Source: Miscanthus floridulus (lineage: Eukaryota > Streptophyta > Magnoliopsida > Poales > Poaceae). Taken from it: a DNA stretch of 64,000 bases. The notes under the pieces were generated by a model. The model did no database searches. It was not told the origin of the DNA and saw nothing but the letters and a program-made list of their open reading frames with translations. The stretch spans positions 11,347,707 through 11,411,706 of the forward strand of contig NC_089581.1 of the NCBI RefSeq assembly GCF_019320115.1. The letters are read 5' to 3'. Of the stretch, positions 1-11,902 are shown piece by piece (positions within the stretch are counted from its first letter, which is position 1; every line of letters begins with the position of its first letter). The translations under genes and the position numbers were made by a program.

Positions 1-3000
1 CTTTGAAGTTCTCTGAATCAAATTATTTTCCATTGTCTACTGTCAGAATCCTCGGTACACCGAATCTACAAATGATGTTTTGCCAGAAGAATTTTCTGAC
101 AGTTTTTAGGTTATCTTCGCCAGCGGCTTTGCTTCTATCCATCTTGTAAAATATTCTACTACCACTACTGTGAATCTGTTTCCTCCTTGGGATGGTGGTA
201 ATGGGCCGACCAGGTCCATACCCCATCTTTGTAGCGGCCATGTCGGAGGTATAAGGTGTGTCTCCGATGATGGTTTTGACTGCCTGGGAGAGAATGTTTG
301 GCATGCTTTGCATGTTCTGACTGTCTGCTCTACATCTTGTATGTGTGTTGGCCAATAAAAGCCTTGCCTTATTGCCTTTGCTAATAATGCTCTAGAGCTA
401 ATGTGCGACCCACAAATTCCTGAGTGTATTTCTTGAAGCAACTCTATGCCTTCGCTCTGCGATATGCATTTGAGGAGAGGCTGGACTACTCCTTTCTTGT
501 ATAGTACACCATCTATGATTGTGTAATTTCTTGCCCTGGCCTGTATTCTTGCTGCTTTTGCTTCATCTTCTTCGGTGGTTTTGCCTTCTAAGAATTCTGT
601 TATCGCCTTTCTCTAATCTTCATTTTGCAGGTGTAGTATGGGCTTAGGCGCCTTAGTTGTCTCTGTAGTTGCCAGAGACTTTAGGATCTGGTAAAAAGTG
701 TTTGGTGGCAGTGATAGGTTGTTTGCCGCAGCTTTTGCTAGTTCATCTGCCTCTGCATTTTTTATCTTGGGATGTGCTGCAGGGTGAAGCCCTCGAATCT
801 CCGCTCCAAATTTCTGACAATGGATAGGTATTTGATGAGTTTTGGCTCTCTTGCTGTGTATTCTTTCTCTACTTGGCCAGTAACCACTTGAGAATATGTT
901 TTGACTGTCAATGTTTTTGCCCCTAGGGCCTTTGCTTTACTGAGCGCTAGGATCAGGCCTTCATATTCTGCTATGTTGTTTGTTGATTTGAACTCTAGCC
1001 TTGCTGCATGTTTTAGTCTGACGCCAGAGGGTGCCGTTAGGACAGCGGAGGCTCCTGTTCTGGCTTGGCCCTAGGCTCCATCCGTGAATGCTATCCAGCC
1101 TTGAGTGGTTGGTTGTACCTTGTGCTCTGTCGGAGGTGTCCAATCTGCTACAAAATTGGCTAGTGCTTGTGATTTGATTGCTGTTCTGGGGACATATGAG
1201 ATACCAAACTGTGATAGCTCTCTAGCCCATTTACCTATTCTGCCGGAGGCTTCTTTGTTTCTGAGCAAGTCTTGTAGTGGTAGCGATGTTGGGACTGAGA
1301 TTTCGTGGGCTTAGAAATAATGCCTTAGTTTTCTTGATGCCATCAGCACTGCGTAGGCAACTTTTTCTACCTCAGTGTAGTTTAGCTTGGCTCCAGACAG
1401 TGCTTCTGAGATAAAATAAACTAGCTTTTGAGTTTTGCCCGATTCTTTTTCCAGCTCGTGAACTAAGACTGCGCTGACTGCATGGTCGGAGGCCACCACA
1501 TATAGCAATAGGTGGCTGTCCGATTCTGGGACGGAGACCATCAGTGAGTTTGCCAGATACTCTTTCAAGTTATGAAATGCCTCCGACTGATTGGACCCCC
1601 ACTCGAAGTTGTCTCCACCCCTCAGGGCTTGGAAGAAGGGTAGGCTACGTTCTGCTGATTTTGAGATGAATCTGTTGAGCGCTGCTATTCTTCCCATCAA
1701 CTTTTGCACTTCTTTCTTGTTTTTGGGTTCTGCCATTGTCATTATGGCTCTGGTTTTGTCTGGGTTCGCTTTGATGCCTTCGCTGCTTATGATGTATTCG
1801 AGCATCTTCCCTTTTGTGACTCCAAATATACATTTTTCTGGGTTTAGGCGGAGGCCAGCTGTCCTGAGGTTGGCGAAGGTCTCCTGTAAGTCAGAGACAT
1901 GATCATCCTTGTTCTTGCTCATGACCACTATGTCATCGACGTAGGCTATGATGTTTCTATCTAGTTGTGAGCCCAAAACTTCCTTTGTCATTCTGGCAAA
2001 GGTTGCTTCGGCATTTTTGAGGCCCTTCGGCATTCTGGTGTAGCAATATGTCCCGAATGGAGTGGTGAAACTTGTCTTGTCTTCATCTTCTTTTTTCATC
2101 CAGATTTGGTGATACCCAGAGAAACAGTCGAGGAGAGAAAACCTCTGGCATCTAGCTGCCTTGTCGATGGAGGCATCTATTCTTGGAAATGGGAAAGGGT
2201 CTTTTTTGCAAGCTTTGTTCAGATCTGTGAAATCTATGCACATTCTCATTTTGTCATTCTTCTTTGGTACCAGTACTACGTTTTCAAGCCATTCTGAATA
2301 CTTGACTTCCCTGATGACTTTTGCATCTAGCAATCTTTGCACCTCCGCCTTTGCTGCCAGGATTCTGTCCTCCGACATTTTTCTCTATTTCTACTTTCTT
2401 GGCCTCATGTTTTCATTGATATCCAGTTCATGCTGTATGATGTCCCTACTGACTCCCTGGAGGTCGGAGGCTGACCAGGCAAAGATGTCTTTGTTTTTTA
2501 CTAGAGTTTCCATGAGCTCTTCCTCCTCTGCCTTGCTCGATTCTGAGCTGATTGTTACTTTTCTATCTAGTAACTCCTTTTCTACAGGGATCAGCTTTAT
2601 CTCTTCTTGACTTGCCATATCTGTTTTTCCTCTAGGCATATCCGGAGGCTCTAGTTCTTTGTCTACCGACTTGACTGCATTGATGTTTCTTTAGGCTATG
2701 TAGATTGCTTTTTCTATGTTTCTTGCTTCTTTCTGGCTGCCTCGAACTGTGATAATACAATGGAGTGCTGGTATTTTCATGCACAGGTAGGCCATATGTA
2801 GGGCTACGTTGAATTTGGCTATGAATCCTCTACCCAAGATGGCATTGTATGGGTAATACAGATCGACGACGTCGAAGGTTATGTATTCGGTTCTAGCATT
2901 TGCTTGGGTTTCAAACGACACTGGGAGTGATATCTTTCCTAGTGCTTGTATCTGCTTGCCTCTGAATCCTATCAAAGGGGATTCAAAGGGCTGCAGTTGA

Positions 3001-5089
3001 TTCCTACTGAGCTTCATTTGGTCAAAGGTATTTCAAAGATGATGTCTACTGAGCTGCCAGTGTCAATCAACACTCTGCTTATCTCCTATGCTGCTATGTT
3101 TGTCTTGATTACCATTGCGTCTGTGTGAGGGTAGCTTTCTAACTAGAGATCTTCTATGAAGGTGATTGGGACTCTAGACCAATCTGTGTATTTTGCTGGG
3201 CCTTGGACTGCTACGTTGTTTACCAGGCGGAGGTGATCCTTTTTCTGCTTTTTCATTTGAAACTCCATTGATGATCCTCCGGCAATTGGTAGTATCATGC
3301 CTATTGTTGGTAGTGCTCCATGAGGGTTGACTTGGTTTTCTGGGTTTGGCTCATTTTTTGGTGTTGGGGGTTGGTTGTGAGGTGGCGGCGGAGGTAGTTG
3401 CTGCTGTTGCGGTGGATGCTCGAACCTGCTTTGGTTTTGTGGCGGTTGGTTTGTTTTGAGGTAGGTTATGTGGGGAGGTTTGGGGTTTATGTAGGTCAGG
3501 CTTGCCTTCGACCTGTAGTTACCCGCTGGAGGCTACTGTAAAGGCACTGACCGCCATATTGGTAGGAAGTTTGGGTAATAGGCAGAGGCTAGTGTGGAGG
3601 GATGTATTTGGTTTGCGTTTAGCGCTGGGTACATTGGGCAGTACTGCTGGTGGCTAGTTGTGTAGGTGGTGTTGACCTCTCTTGCGTTCTGCTGTGTCGG
3701 AGGTTGGACAGTCTGCTTGTTCTTCATCCTTTCCTGTGTCTCTTTTGTCTCCGGACAATCTTTGGTGCTGTGCCCTGCGCTTTCACCGTGAAAAACGTAA
3801 TATGGCCTGCGTTGTTTCTGCTTTTGGTTTTTGTTCCAGTTTTTGCCTTGGTAACCTTACAGACCTTGGTTCCTGGTCTGGGTCTCTGGCCCTACTAGCG
3901 CTGCCAGTTGCCCTTGTTCAGGGTAAGGTTGACCCTCGATGCTGAGCACTTGCCCCTGGCCTGGTTTATGATTTGATGCATTCTGGTTCGTATAGCTCTT
4001 CTGGGAGTTTTTGCTGCTATTTTGCTGTCTATTTTGACCCTGCTCCTCCAGCCTTTTCCGTAGGTCATTGTCTGATCTGTAGTATTTCTCGAACTCATCA
4101 TACAACTGCTGTATATAAGTTGGTTTCTTTCTTGCTAGGTGTGCTGCGAACAGCCCGATTCAGAGGCCTTTGATCGCTGCTTCAATGGTGATCTCGTCTA
4201 GGACGTCTGGTGCCTTCGCCTTTAGTTGCACGAATTTCTAGAAGTAGTCGTGTAGTGTCTCTCCCTGTATTTGCTTGCACTGGAATAGATCTATGGATGT
4301 CAGCGACTGTGCTATTAGCCCCTTGAAATTTTCCAATATCTTGTCCCGGAGGTTTTCCCAAGAATAGACCGTGCTTGGTTTGAGCATGAAATACCAAGCC
4401 AACGCGTCACCTTCGGTAGCAATAACAAATGACTTTGCCAGGATGGCGTTGTCTCCACCGGCGGAGGCTACTGCTGCCTCATAACTCATAATGAACTGAT
4501 GGGGGTCTGTCTTTCCGTTGAACTTTGGTAGTGTGATTGGCTTGTACGCCGTTGGCCATGGCGATTGTTGTATGCCTTCAGAGAGTGGGGACTTGGGATC
4601 GATAGGCCTCCGCATCACCTGAGATGGCATCGTGGTCGGGCTGATCACTGGCGGAGGTATTGTTGCAGTTGGTGTTGCTGCAGAGGCTAGGATTGCGGAG
4701 GTTGACGCTGGTACTGCATGCTGCATACTTAGCATCTCAACATGTAGGACTGCCAACTGTTGCCTTATTTCTGCTGCTTGTGCTGATGCTTGAGTAGCTT
4801 GTTGATTAGCTACGAATGCTGCTACCATTCTGTCCCTTTCTTGTTGCACTCTTTGCAACTGTGCTTGCAACTGTTGCAGTTCTTGGTCGAGTGTTGTGCC
4901 TAAATTTGGTTGGGCCTCCGGATCTTGAATCTCTAGATCTTGGGGTTCCGGTGGTTGACCCTAGGCATCTGCTCTGGTGTCATCCTCCGCTGGCGAGGTT
5001 GCGTAGGTGCTATGAGTGGTGCGCCTAGGACTTCCTCTCTGACCCGTGGTCATTGCTGCTCTGGTGGTGGTTTTTCTTTTCCCTGCCAT
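1..5089 (-). pseudogene. Broken gag-pol polyprotein of Gypsy element 1
   Basis: The likely start is the ATG at 5089, just inside the LTR, matching element 2. Gag (capsid-like, Gln/Ala-rich coiled start near 4870-4700) runs to about 3900. The protease active-site motif DTGSS lies near 3050-3070. Reverse transcriptase occupies about 2378-1700, with SGYHQI and YVDD motifs. Two RNase H regions follow to about 700. Integrase lies left of about 600, with the His/Cys zinc region near 435-290 and the TVDNGK core motif near position 50. The reading frame changes between about 3530 and 3020 and again between 1070 and 440, and there are several in-frame stops, so no functional polyprotein can be made. 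The C-terminal end of integrase is outside the window. Confidence 0.9.
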
Positions 5090-5126
5090 CGTTGGTTTGC
5101 CTTGGCCAAACCACGGTGGGCGCCAA

Positions 5127-5971
5127 TGTTGAGACTTGCGGTCTCAGACAGAGTGGAGGAGGTAGAGGCCTCCGCCTGCCAAGCATTGCCCTCAGGTGGA
5201 GGCTCGGGAAACAGACACGACAAGCAGGCATGTAGGGAAATGGCACGGAAAACTAAGGTTTCATTAATTCATTCTCCAACCTCCCGTACTGTTACAAGTG
5301 TTCCCTAATTATAGGGCTCAACTACCACTTTTATAGAGTTTACAATAGTACCCTTCAACTGCTACAGTACATTCTCAGAATATTCCACTACTCACCTTTT
5401 GTCTCGGGGGTAATCTTGTCTTGCCACCCTCAGGTACTGGGCCTACGCGATCAACCAGCCCATCAGGCCTTAGGATTCGGTGATGGGCCTTTGGACCTCC
5501 ACCGTCGGTCTCTGCCCTATCGGGCCTCATGATTTGGTGAAGGGCCTTTAAGCCTCTGCCATAGGTCTCTGCCTCTGGGACACCAAGGCTGCTGACCCCC
5601 GATGCCCAGTATTGCCGTCCTCCAGCTTGGGTCTCTGCCCCTACGAGCGGAGGCCGAACCGGCGCGCCCACGCCGTCCACGAGCGCCTTCCTCTAGTTAC
5701 CTGCACACACACATAGGTAACGTTGGCACTTGATTAGCCTTGCAGTGGGGCGGCCTCTGCCCCCTCCGCCTAGAGACGCCTATGAGCTAACTGGGCGGAG
5801 GCTGTGCCAGGGTTACCGGCAGCGTCCTACAAGCACAGTCTGAAAAACCATCATCTTTCCTAGGTCTGGAGGCGTGGTAGCTGGGCCTTTGCTTAGGTAG
5901 TTGGTCAGAGACGTCTTTGCGAACTGCTGGCCACGTAGGTCTCTGCCACTCTCGGAGGCCATGTTACAACA
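5127..5971 (-). repeat. 5' LTR of Gypsy element 1
   Basis: About 845 bp. Read on the minus strand it starts TGTTGTAACATGG and ends in TCTCAACA, giving TG...CA ends. The start and many internal blocks match the LTRs of element 2 at 36786 and 49543. The other LTR lies outside the window, so age cannot be estimated from this copy. Confidence 0.88.
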
Positions 5972-5976
5972 CACTA

Positions 5977-7274
5977 TAAGGCTCATGATTGCATGTGATG
6001 CTGACAGTGTTTCTACCTATTGCAATTAGGGCTATAAAGCCAGAGTTCTTGAAAATGACCATCACCCGCATGTGCTACTTCTTTTCAAAGATCTCACAGA
6101 AGACGATTGGCAAGCAAGAGCTGAGTGACCTACATAAATTTGTGGTGGAGACACAAAACCAACTGGAGATGTGTTTACCTCCTACTTTTTTATATATATA
6201 ATGCCACATCTCATGATTCACATGGTTCATCAGATATAGGCACTGGGCCGTTGCTACTTGCATGAAATGTGATCCTACGAGCGGTTCATATCGATTATAA
6301 GTCAATACATGCATAATCGAGCATACCCAAAGGGCTCCATGATAGAGGGTTACAGTACTGAAGATGTCGTTGAGTGCTGTCAAGAGTACCTAAAAGTACA
6401 GAAAGGGATTGGTAAACCCGATTCTCGTCACAAGGGTAGGCTGGCTGGGAAGGGCACCAGTGGTAGAAAAGTGTTCATCGACCATGATTACAAAGAGGTG
6501 AGTCGAGCGCATTAGAGTACACAACTGATGCAACTGTAGATTGATGAACACTTGGCTATCATTATGGCAGAGAGAAATGGTCGTTTGGATGATTAGGTCA
6601 TGAAACAACACAAGTAATGACTAACTACATGGTTGAAGGACCAAAACATACCGCCTAGAGAAACCATAGACTCTATTACCATCAGTAGGTTGGCGGAGGG
6701 GCCATCGAGACAAGTGACATCTTGGAATGCTTATGGCATCAATGGGTATACGTACTATACCCACGCAAAGGATAGTAAATATGTGAACCAAAACAGCGAT
6801 GTTCGAATAGAGGCTCTCGATGGATTGGGACGAAAGATCCAATACATTGGCATCATTGAAGAAATATGGGAACTTTATTATGGAAGGGATATAACGGTGG
6901 CCCTATTTCAATGTCGCTGGATCAAACAACACCAACTGAACGAGATCGAATTGAGAGTCCTAGACCTCGAGAATCTAGGCTACCAAGATGACCCTTGGGT
7001 GCTCGCTTCACGTGTCACACAAGTTTTCTATATGTCTGACCCACAAAGTTACCTCCCCCCAAAGAAGAAGACAAAGCACGTGGTTGCCTCCAGGAAACAA
7101 CACATTATTGGAGTTGATGGCATGGACGATGTTGAAGCTTACAATAACTACGATGAGATGCCGCTATTCATAGACTTTCCTAAGAAGATCAGTGTTGTGA
7201 AAAAGAACCTACCTAAAGACATATTGCCATGGGAACAAAAAGGTGTCAAGGGGAAAGTCGTTACAGCGGGCTAG
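5977..7274 (+). pseudogene. TNP2-type CACTA transposase, C-terminal part, degenerate
   Basis: In shifting frames this stretch codes for the C-terminal half of a plant CACTA transposase. First comes a DUF4218-like segment (about 5985-6470), recognisable by runs such as FLPIAIRAIK, PHLMIHMVHQI and RAYPKGSMIEGY. A DUF4216-like segment follows (6633-7274), with IEEIWELYYG and VALFQCRW, ending GKVVTAG before a stop. Frameshifts near 5995 and 6200 and stops near 6199, 6237 and 6272 break it. The catalytic N-terminal part is left of the inserted Gypsy element and outside the window. The product would have cut and joined the element ends in the nucleus. Domain names come from family knowledge and the frames were read by eye. 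Confidence 0.85.
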
Positions 7275-8860
7275 CTAGTTGTTGAACGTGGAGTGTTTGT
7301 GTAAGTGTGTGTTTATAAGACTTTATTTATGCATGCGTGTGAGACTATATATTTATGTATGTGTGTAAGACTACATATTTTTGTATATGTGTGAGACTAC
7401 ATTTATGCATGTGTGTGAGACTACCCTTTGCAACATCCAGATGAATCTATTTGAACATCCAATCTATTACTACTAAAACTTTATGAATTCACTTAACACT
7501 TTATGAAATGAAGAAATGACCAAAATAAAAGTAGAAGGTCTTGATGAGTTATACAACTTTTATATTCATCACATTTACAGCTGAAATCATTTAGTGTTTG
7601 AAAATCAGGTTTAAAGCTGTTATTTTCTGAAATTCAAAATTTGAATTGTTTAAAATTAGTGACAAAGATAGATGACTAGACTAAAATGATGGAGCATGAT
7701 TTTAGAAAAGTTTAGGAAAAAACAATCACATTTCGAGTTAGTACGAGAGAGAAAAACTAGTTACAAGTTTCAGCCACAGATTAAAGAGAGAAATCACACT
7801 TGTTCATCATTGATCATCATGAATAATTGTGATTTTTCTTTTTAATCTATGGGTAAAATTTGTAACTAGTCTTTCTCCCTCATACTAACTCCAAATGTGA
7901 TGGTTTTTCCCTAAAATTTTCTAAAATCATGCTCTCTCAAGTTAGTGTGTTGATTTGGTCATCCTTTTCATTTGACAAAGTTTGAGCACTTCAAATTTTC
8001 AAATTTAAAAAAATGACAACTTCGAATGAGATTTTCAACCATTAGATGATTTCAGCTGAAAAAGTGATGAATACCAAAGTTGTATAACTCATCAAGATCT
8101 ACAACTTTTATTTTGATCTTTTCTTCATCTGACAAAGTGATAGTAAACATTGTTCACAAATCAACATGTTTCTCGTATAGTTCATAAAACTATGAGTCAT
8201 ATGTGAATTTGTGAACATTGTTTACTAATACTTTATGACATAAAGAAGTGACCAAAATAAAAGTTGTAGAAAGTGATGAGTTCAACAACTTTTATGTTCA
8301 TGACTTTTATTATTGAAATCATATAAGGTTTCAAAATCTTGTTTGAAGTTGATATTTATTGAAATTCAAAATTTTAACAGTTCAAATTTGGTCAAATAAA
8401 AATATGATCAACATAAAAGTTGTACATATTGATGAGTTCTACAACTTTGGTATTCATGAGTTTTTCATCTGAAATCATTTATTCTTTCAAAATATTATTT
8501 CAAGTTGAAATTGTTTGAATTTCAAATTTTGAATCGTTTAAACAAAGTCACATGATAAGATGACCAAAATAAAAGTTGTACATGTTGATGAGTTATACAA
8601 CTTTTATGTTTACTATATTTTCATTTTATTTCATTTAATGTCATAAAATTGTAGTCGAAGTTTTAAAATTCAAAATTTTAATTTTTGTTTTTTTTGTTTT
8701 CTATATTGTTTTGACTACAATTGTTTTTATATATATTTATGCATATATAGAAAAATACAAAACATTATATTTATGCATATATACAATTGTTTTTATATTA
8801 CTTTATGTTTTTGTGATATAAAAAATAGAGAATTAATAATTTAAAAAAAATAGAAAATAT
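7275..8860. repeat. AT-rich inter-gene region with inverted and direct 'ACAACTTTTAT' modules
   Basis: Between the two CACTA genes a module of roughly 80-100 bp recurs about five times: near 7515-7600, 8040-8130 (inverted), 8250-8330, 8400-8480 and 8565-8640. Each pairs 'CAAAATAAAAGTTGTA' with 'GATGAGTT..ACAACTTTTAT', so each module can itself fold back. A short degenerate 'GTGTGAGACTACAT' tandem repeat lies at 7330-7430. I see no coding potential. Similar modules are, to my knowledge, common inside grass CACTA elements. Confidence 0.6.
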
Positions 8861-8940
8861 TTGTAGGGGCGGTTGGATGAGGAACCGCCCCTACAAATGC
8901 ATTTGTAGGGGCGGCTGGATCAGGAACCGCCCCTAGAAAT
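8861..8940. repeat. Internal copy of CACTA subterminal-type palindromic repeats
   Basis: Two head-to-head pairs of TGTAGGGGCGG and CCGCCCCTACA lie here, in the same style as the repeats at the element's right end (16062-16290). In En/Spm-type elements such motifs bind the element's regulatory protein. This block sits only 10 bp before a TATA box (8950), so it may form the promoter region of the second gene. Alternatively it is the end of an older, nested CACTA copy, but no CACTA terminal sequence is present at its left side. Confidence 0.7.
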
Positions 8941-8949
8941 CTGCTTGAG

Positions 8950-8957
8950 TATAAATA
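8950..8957 (+). promoter_or_regulatory. TATA box of the second CACTA gene
   Basis: TATAAATA, followed about 30 bp later by a GC-rich, CT-rich leader. It lies immediately downstream of the internal subterminal-type repeats and upstream of the only long plus-strand transcription unit in this part of the CACTA element. Confidence 0.55.
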
Positions 8958-9421
8958 CAAGGACGCACGGGTGAAAACCTGTAGGGCGCTCTCTTCTTCC
9001 TCCGACGCCGTCAAGCTGCCCACTCCTTCCCCGGCGTCCCGCCGCCGCCGCCTCCCGGACCTCTCCCGACGCCCACGCCCCCTCTCCACACCCCCGGACC
9101 TCTCCCGACGCCTGCGTCCCCTTCCCGCTCCCGCGCGCCCCCTCCCCACACCCGGTCGGTGGCGCTAGGGTTTCCGACCATGAGGTGCCGTGGGCCTACT
9201 CCCCGCCCTCCCATGGCCTAGGTGCGTCGGCCGTCCGTGCTCCCTCCCGCGGCGAGCGGCCACGGTGCCCGAGCTCTTCAGCGTCCGCACTCCTTCCCTA
9301 CCGTCCACACCTCAAATGGCGAGCGGCCTCCGTGCACCTCCATCGGCGTCCACACTCCTTCCCGTGCTCTCCGGCATCCGCGCACCTCCACCAGCGTCCG
9401 CACTCATTCCTGAGCTCTCCG

Positions 9422-11902
9422 GTGAGTGTGCTGATGCTTTCTTCCAGCTCTTTGCACCATTTTTTTTGTTTTTCCTTCAATGGCTCAATCAACAGTAGTG
9501 ACGTCTCATCATCATGGCCAGTTCGTTGGGCATGTTCTCCTTGGTGGCATCGAATGGATGTGTTGAATTTAAATCTATTTGTTTTTCTTTGTATATGAGT
9601 GCTGCGGCAAGTTGCATTGGCTAATGTTTTGGATCAGTGCTAAATTATGCCACAACAAAATGCCTTCCTTTTTTTTGGTTATGGATAGTTTCCCCTAGTA
9701 GATAGATGGTTGATTTTGAAATTAATAAAGCCTGAATTTTATCCTCTTTTTTTGGTTGTCCATCCTTTGTACTGTTATGTAGTATTAGGAGCATGAAATT
9801 CTCTCAAAGGGGGATAGTGCTATGAAATCATGTGGAATAGTAATGAACAGTGCTGTATGGATGCAAAAGTTGCATTGGCGTTCTTCACTTCTTCTAGGTT
9901 CCTTGAGATAACAATGTTAATGAATATTCAGTTTCGCTGATTGCTCTTTACATCCTAGTTTTTTTCCCATCCATATGACCCAAACCTTTTGTCTGTGATT
10001 TTGTAAAATATCTTAGTTGTCTTTGGAAACTTAGGAAACTCAATCTCTCACAGTCACTAATCAACAACTTTGACGTTAATGTTTTTATGCATGCGGCATG
10101 ACCTAAGCACCAGTTCTGTGTTTTGTTTGAGCTTATCTATTGAAGCAAGCTAGTAATTGTCACAAAAAATAATTCAGTTTATATTAAATCAAGCAACATC
10201 TAACAGTGTGCACATTCTAATGATATTGTGTAAAACATTGAAATGTTGAGGTGCCTCAGGTGGTGTTCCATTTTTAAGCTCTTACTTGAACATATAAGTT
10301 AAACCTAATGTTTTGCAGTGGGGGATTACACGACATGCACCAAATTTTTATATTTATTGCGAGTGCAGTCTTTCTTAACATTGAGGCATTTGGGCACCGG
10401 CATTGAGGCGACCAAAAAACGGCATGCACCTAGGCATTGAGGCGACCCACTGGCAGAATTTGGCCACCAAAGCTGTTCTACACCTTACTTTTATCATTGC
10501 AGCATGTAAATTGTCTAGGTGGGTAGTATTTGGGGAGTTCTCTGAAGAATGTGTAGAGGAGAGGGGAAGATTTGGGTAAATGATTTTTTGTGTATCATGC
10601 CTATTCTGTGTCCTGTAGGCAGAGTTTGGCCAAAGAATAAATGATATTACGAAAAACAGAGCTATGTTTGAAGCATGATAAGGGTGCTTTTGGTAACTGT
10701 CTTCGACATTGCCATCTCATGTGACCCAGCTGTAGAACTATTTACCGTAGGGACAGGTTCTCATGTGTGTAGAGGGCACAAGGCATCTCTCATGTAGTTG
10801 GCATGACATCCTGGTGTTAATGTTTGCCTTTGTAGCACTCTTTGCACTGCACCTAGCCTCGCATTTTTTACTGTTAGCCTTGCTATTTTTCATTGCTGTG
10901 ATATGTTTTGAACTATTGTCTGGAATAATTGATTTGCCCATGTACCAGTGACATATGTGCTTGCTCTTGAATTTAACATGTATTCAATTAATCAGTCTTT
11001 ACTTCAATTTCCTCTCTTTGTTAGATGCAGTACATTATACCATGAACTAGTTGCCAACTGGCACATTCGCAGGAATTGTTCTAGCGTGCTTTAACAATGT
11101 ATTATACATTGTATCACTAGCATCATCATTATGAACTGCTACCCTTTCCATAGTGTTGTGTGGCTAGAGCAGTCTGTGGCTTGTCATTTTTATAAGCCAC
11201 TACAGCTTGGTGTTCTTGTGAGAAAAAAACCTCAACTTGTTTAATTTCCAAATTTGGCATCTGGTTCAACCTTCTGTATAACTAGGCCTGTAAATAACTA
11301 CAAATTCAACTTTCCTACTTAATTTAATGGACTATAAGTTCACACATTTTTTGGTAGTTCTACATGTACATGAAAGTTCTACGTAGCTACCTGTCACATT
11401 GCTGGTTTCTCTTCCAGTTTGTTAAAATGAAAACTTCAAAGTACACCTTTTTTCTTGGGAACATAGATAGTTGTCTTTCTATAATAACTATTAGTCTCTT
11501 ATGTTTTGAAACCTTTTTCTTAGGAACTTAGATAGTTGATTTTTATTTTCATTGCTTGCTGGCTATCCTCCTCCTCTCTCTACTTACTACTACTGCTACT
11601 TATTATCTTCTCCTAACTGCTACTGCTTTCCTAACTATGGCTGCTGGCCGCTGGTTGGTCTCCTACAACTCTTATTACTACTACTTGTTGTCCTACTACT
11701 GCTCTACTACTCCATAGTCTCTACTCTCTACTACTATTCTCTCTTACTATGTGGCTGGTGGCTACTAATCTTCTCTGTACTTGCTGTCTGCTCCTAGTAC
11801 TTGGTGGCTGCTGGCCAGCTGCTCCTACTACTACTTGCTACTTCTACTACTCCTCTCTCTACTTACTACTATTGCTACTTATTATCTTCTGTCTTCTATC
11901 TA
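9422..11902 (+). other. Probable first intron of the second CACTA gene
   Basis: A GC-rich putative first exon (about 8980-9421, codons unclear) ends at GTGAGT (9422). About 2.5 kb of AT-rich sequence without sustained reading frames follows, ending in a long pyrimidine-rich stretch (11550-11895, dominated by CTACTACTA-type runs) and CTACCAG at 11896-11902. The pyrimidine tract contains a repeated block near 11576 and 11853. The intron is inferred from these signals only. Confidence 0.45.

Larger units (their letters stand above)
1..5971 (-). mobile_element. Tat-lineage Gypsy LTR retrotransposon, element 1 (partial)
   Basis: A minus-strand Gypsy element enters at the right with an LTR (5127-5971), a primer-binding region just inside it (about 5108-5126) and a gag-pol region that runs off the left edge inside integrase. 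The domain order is gag, protease, reverse transcriptase, RNase H, a second RNase H, integrase. The second RNase H after RT is a known hallmark of the plant Tat lineage. It is clearly the same family as the element at 36786-50333, with near-identical RT motifs, but its LTR differs noticeably, so it belongs to a different subfamily. The 5 bp after the LTR are CACTA (5972-5976), the predicted target duplication. The sequence beyond codes for CACTA transposase, so this element landed inside that gene. Confidence 0.93.

Noticed and set aside
5972..5976. The CACTA pentamer beside Gypsy element 1 as a transposon end
   Set aside because: It lies within transposase-coding sequence and is not followed by subterminal repeats; it is better read as the Gypsy target duplication.
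8971..9598. Pro/Arg/Ser-rich frames just after the CACTA TATA box as a real protein N-terminus
   Set aside because: No ATG-led frame clearly joins the downstream exons; it is more likely a leader exon, though transcripts would be needed to settle it.
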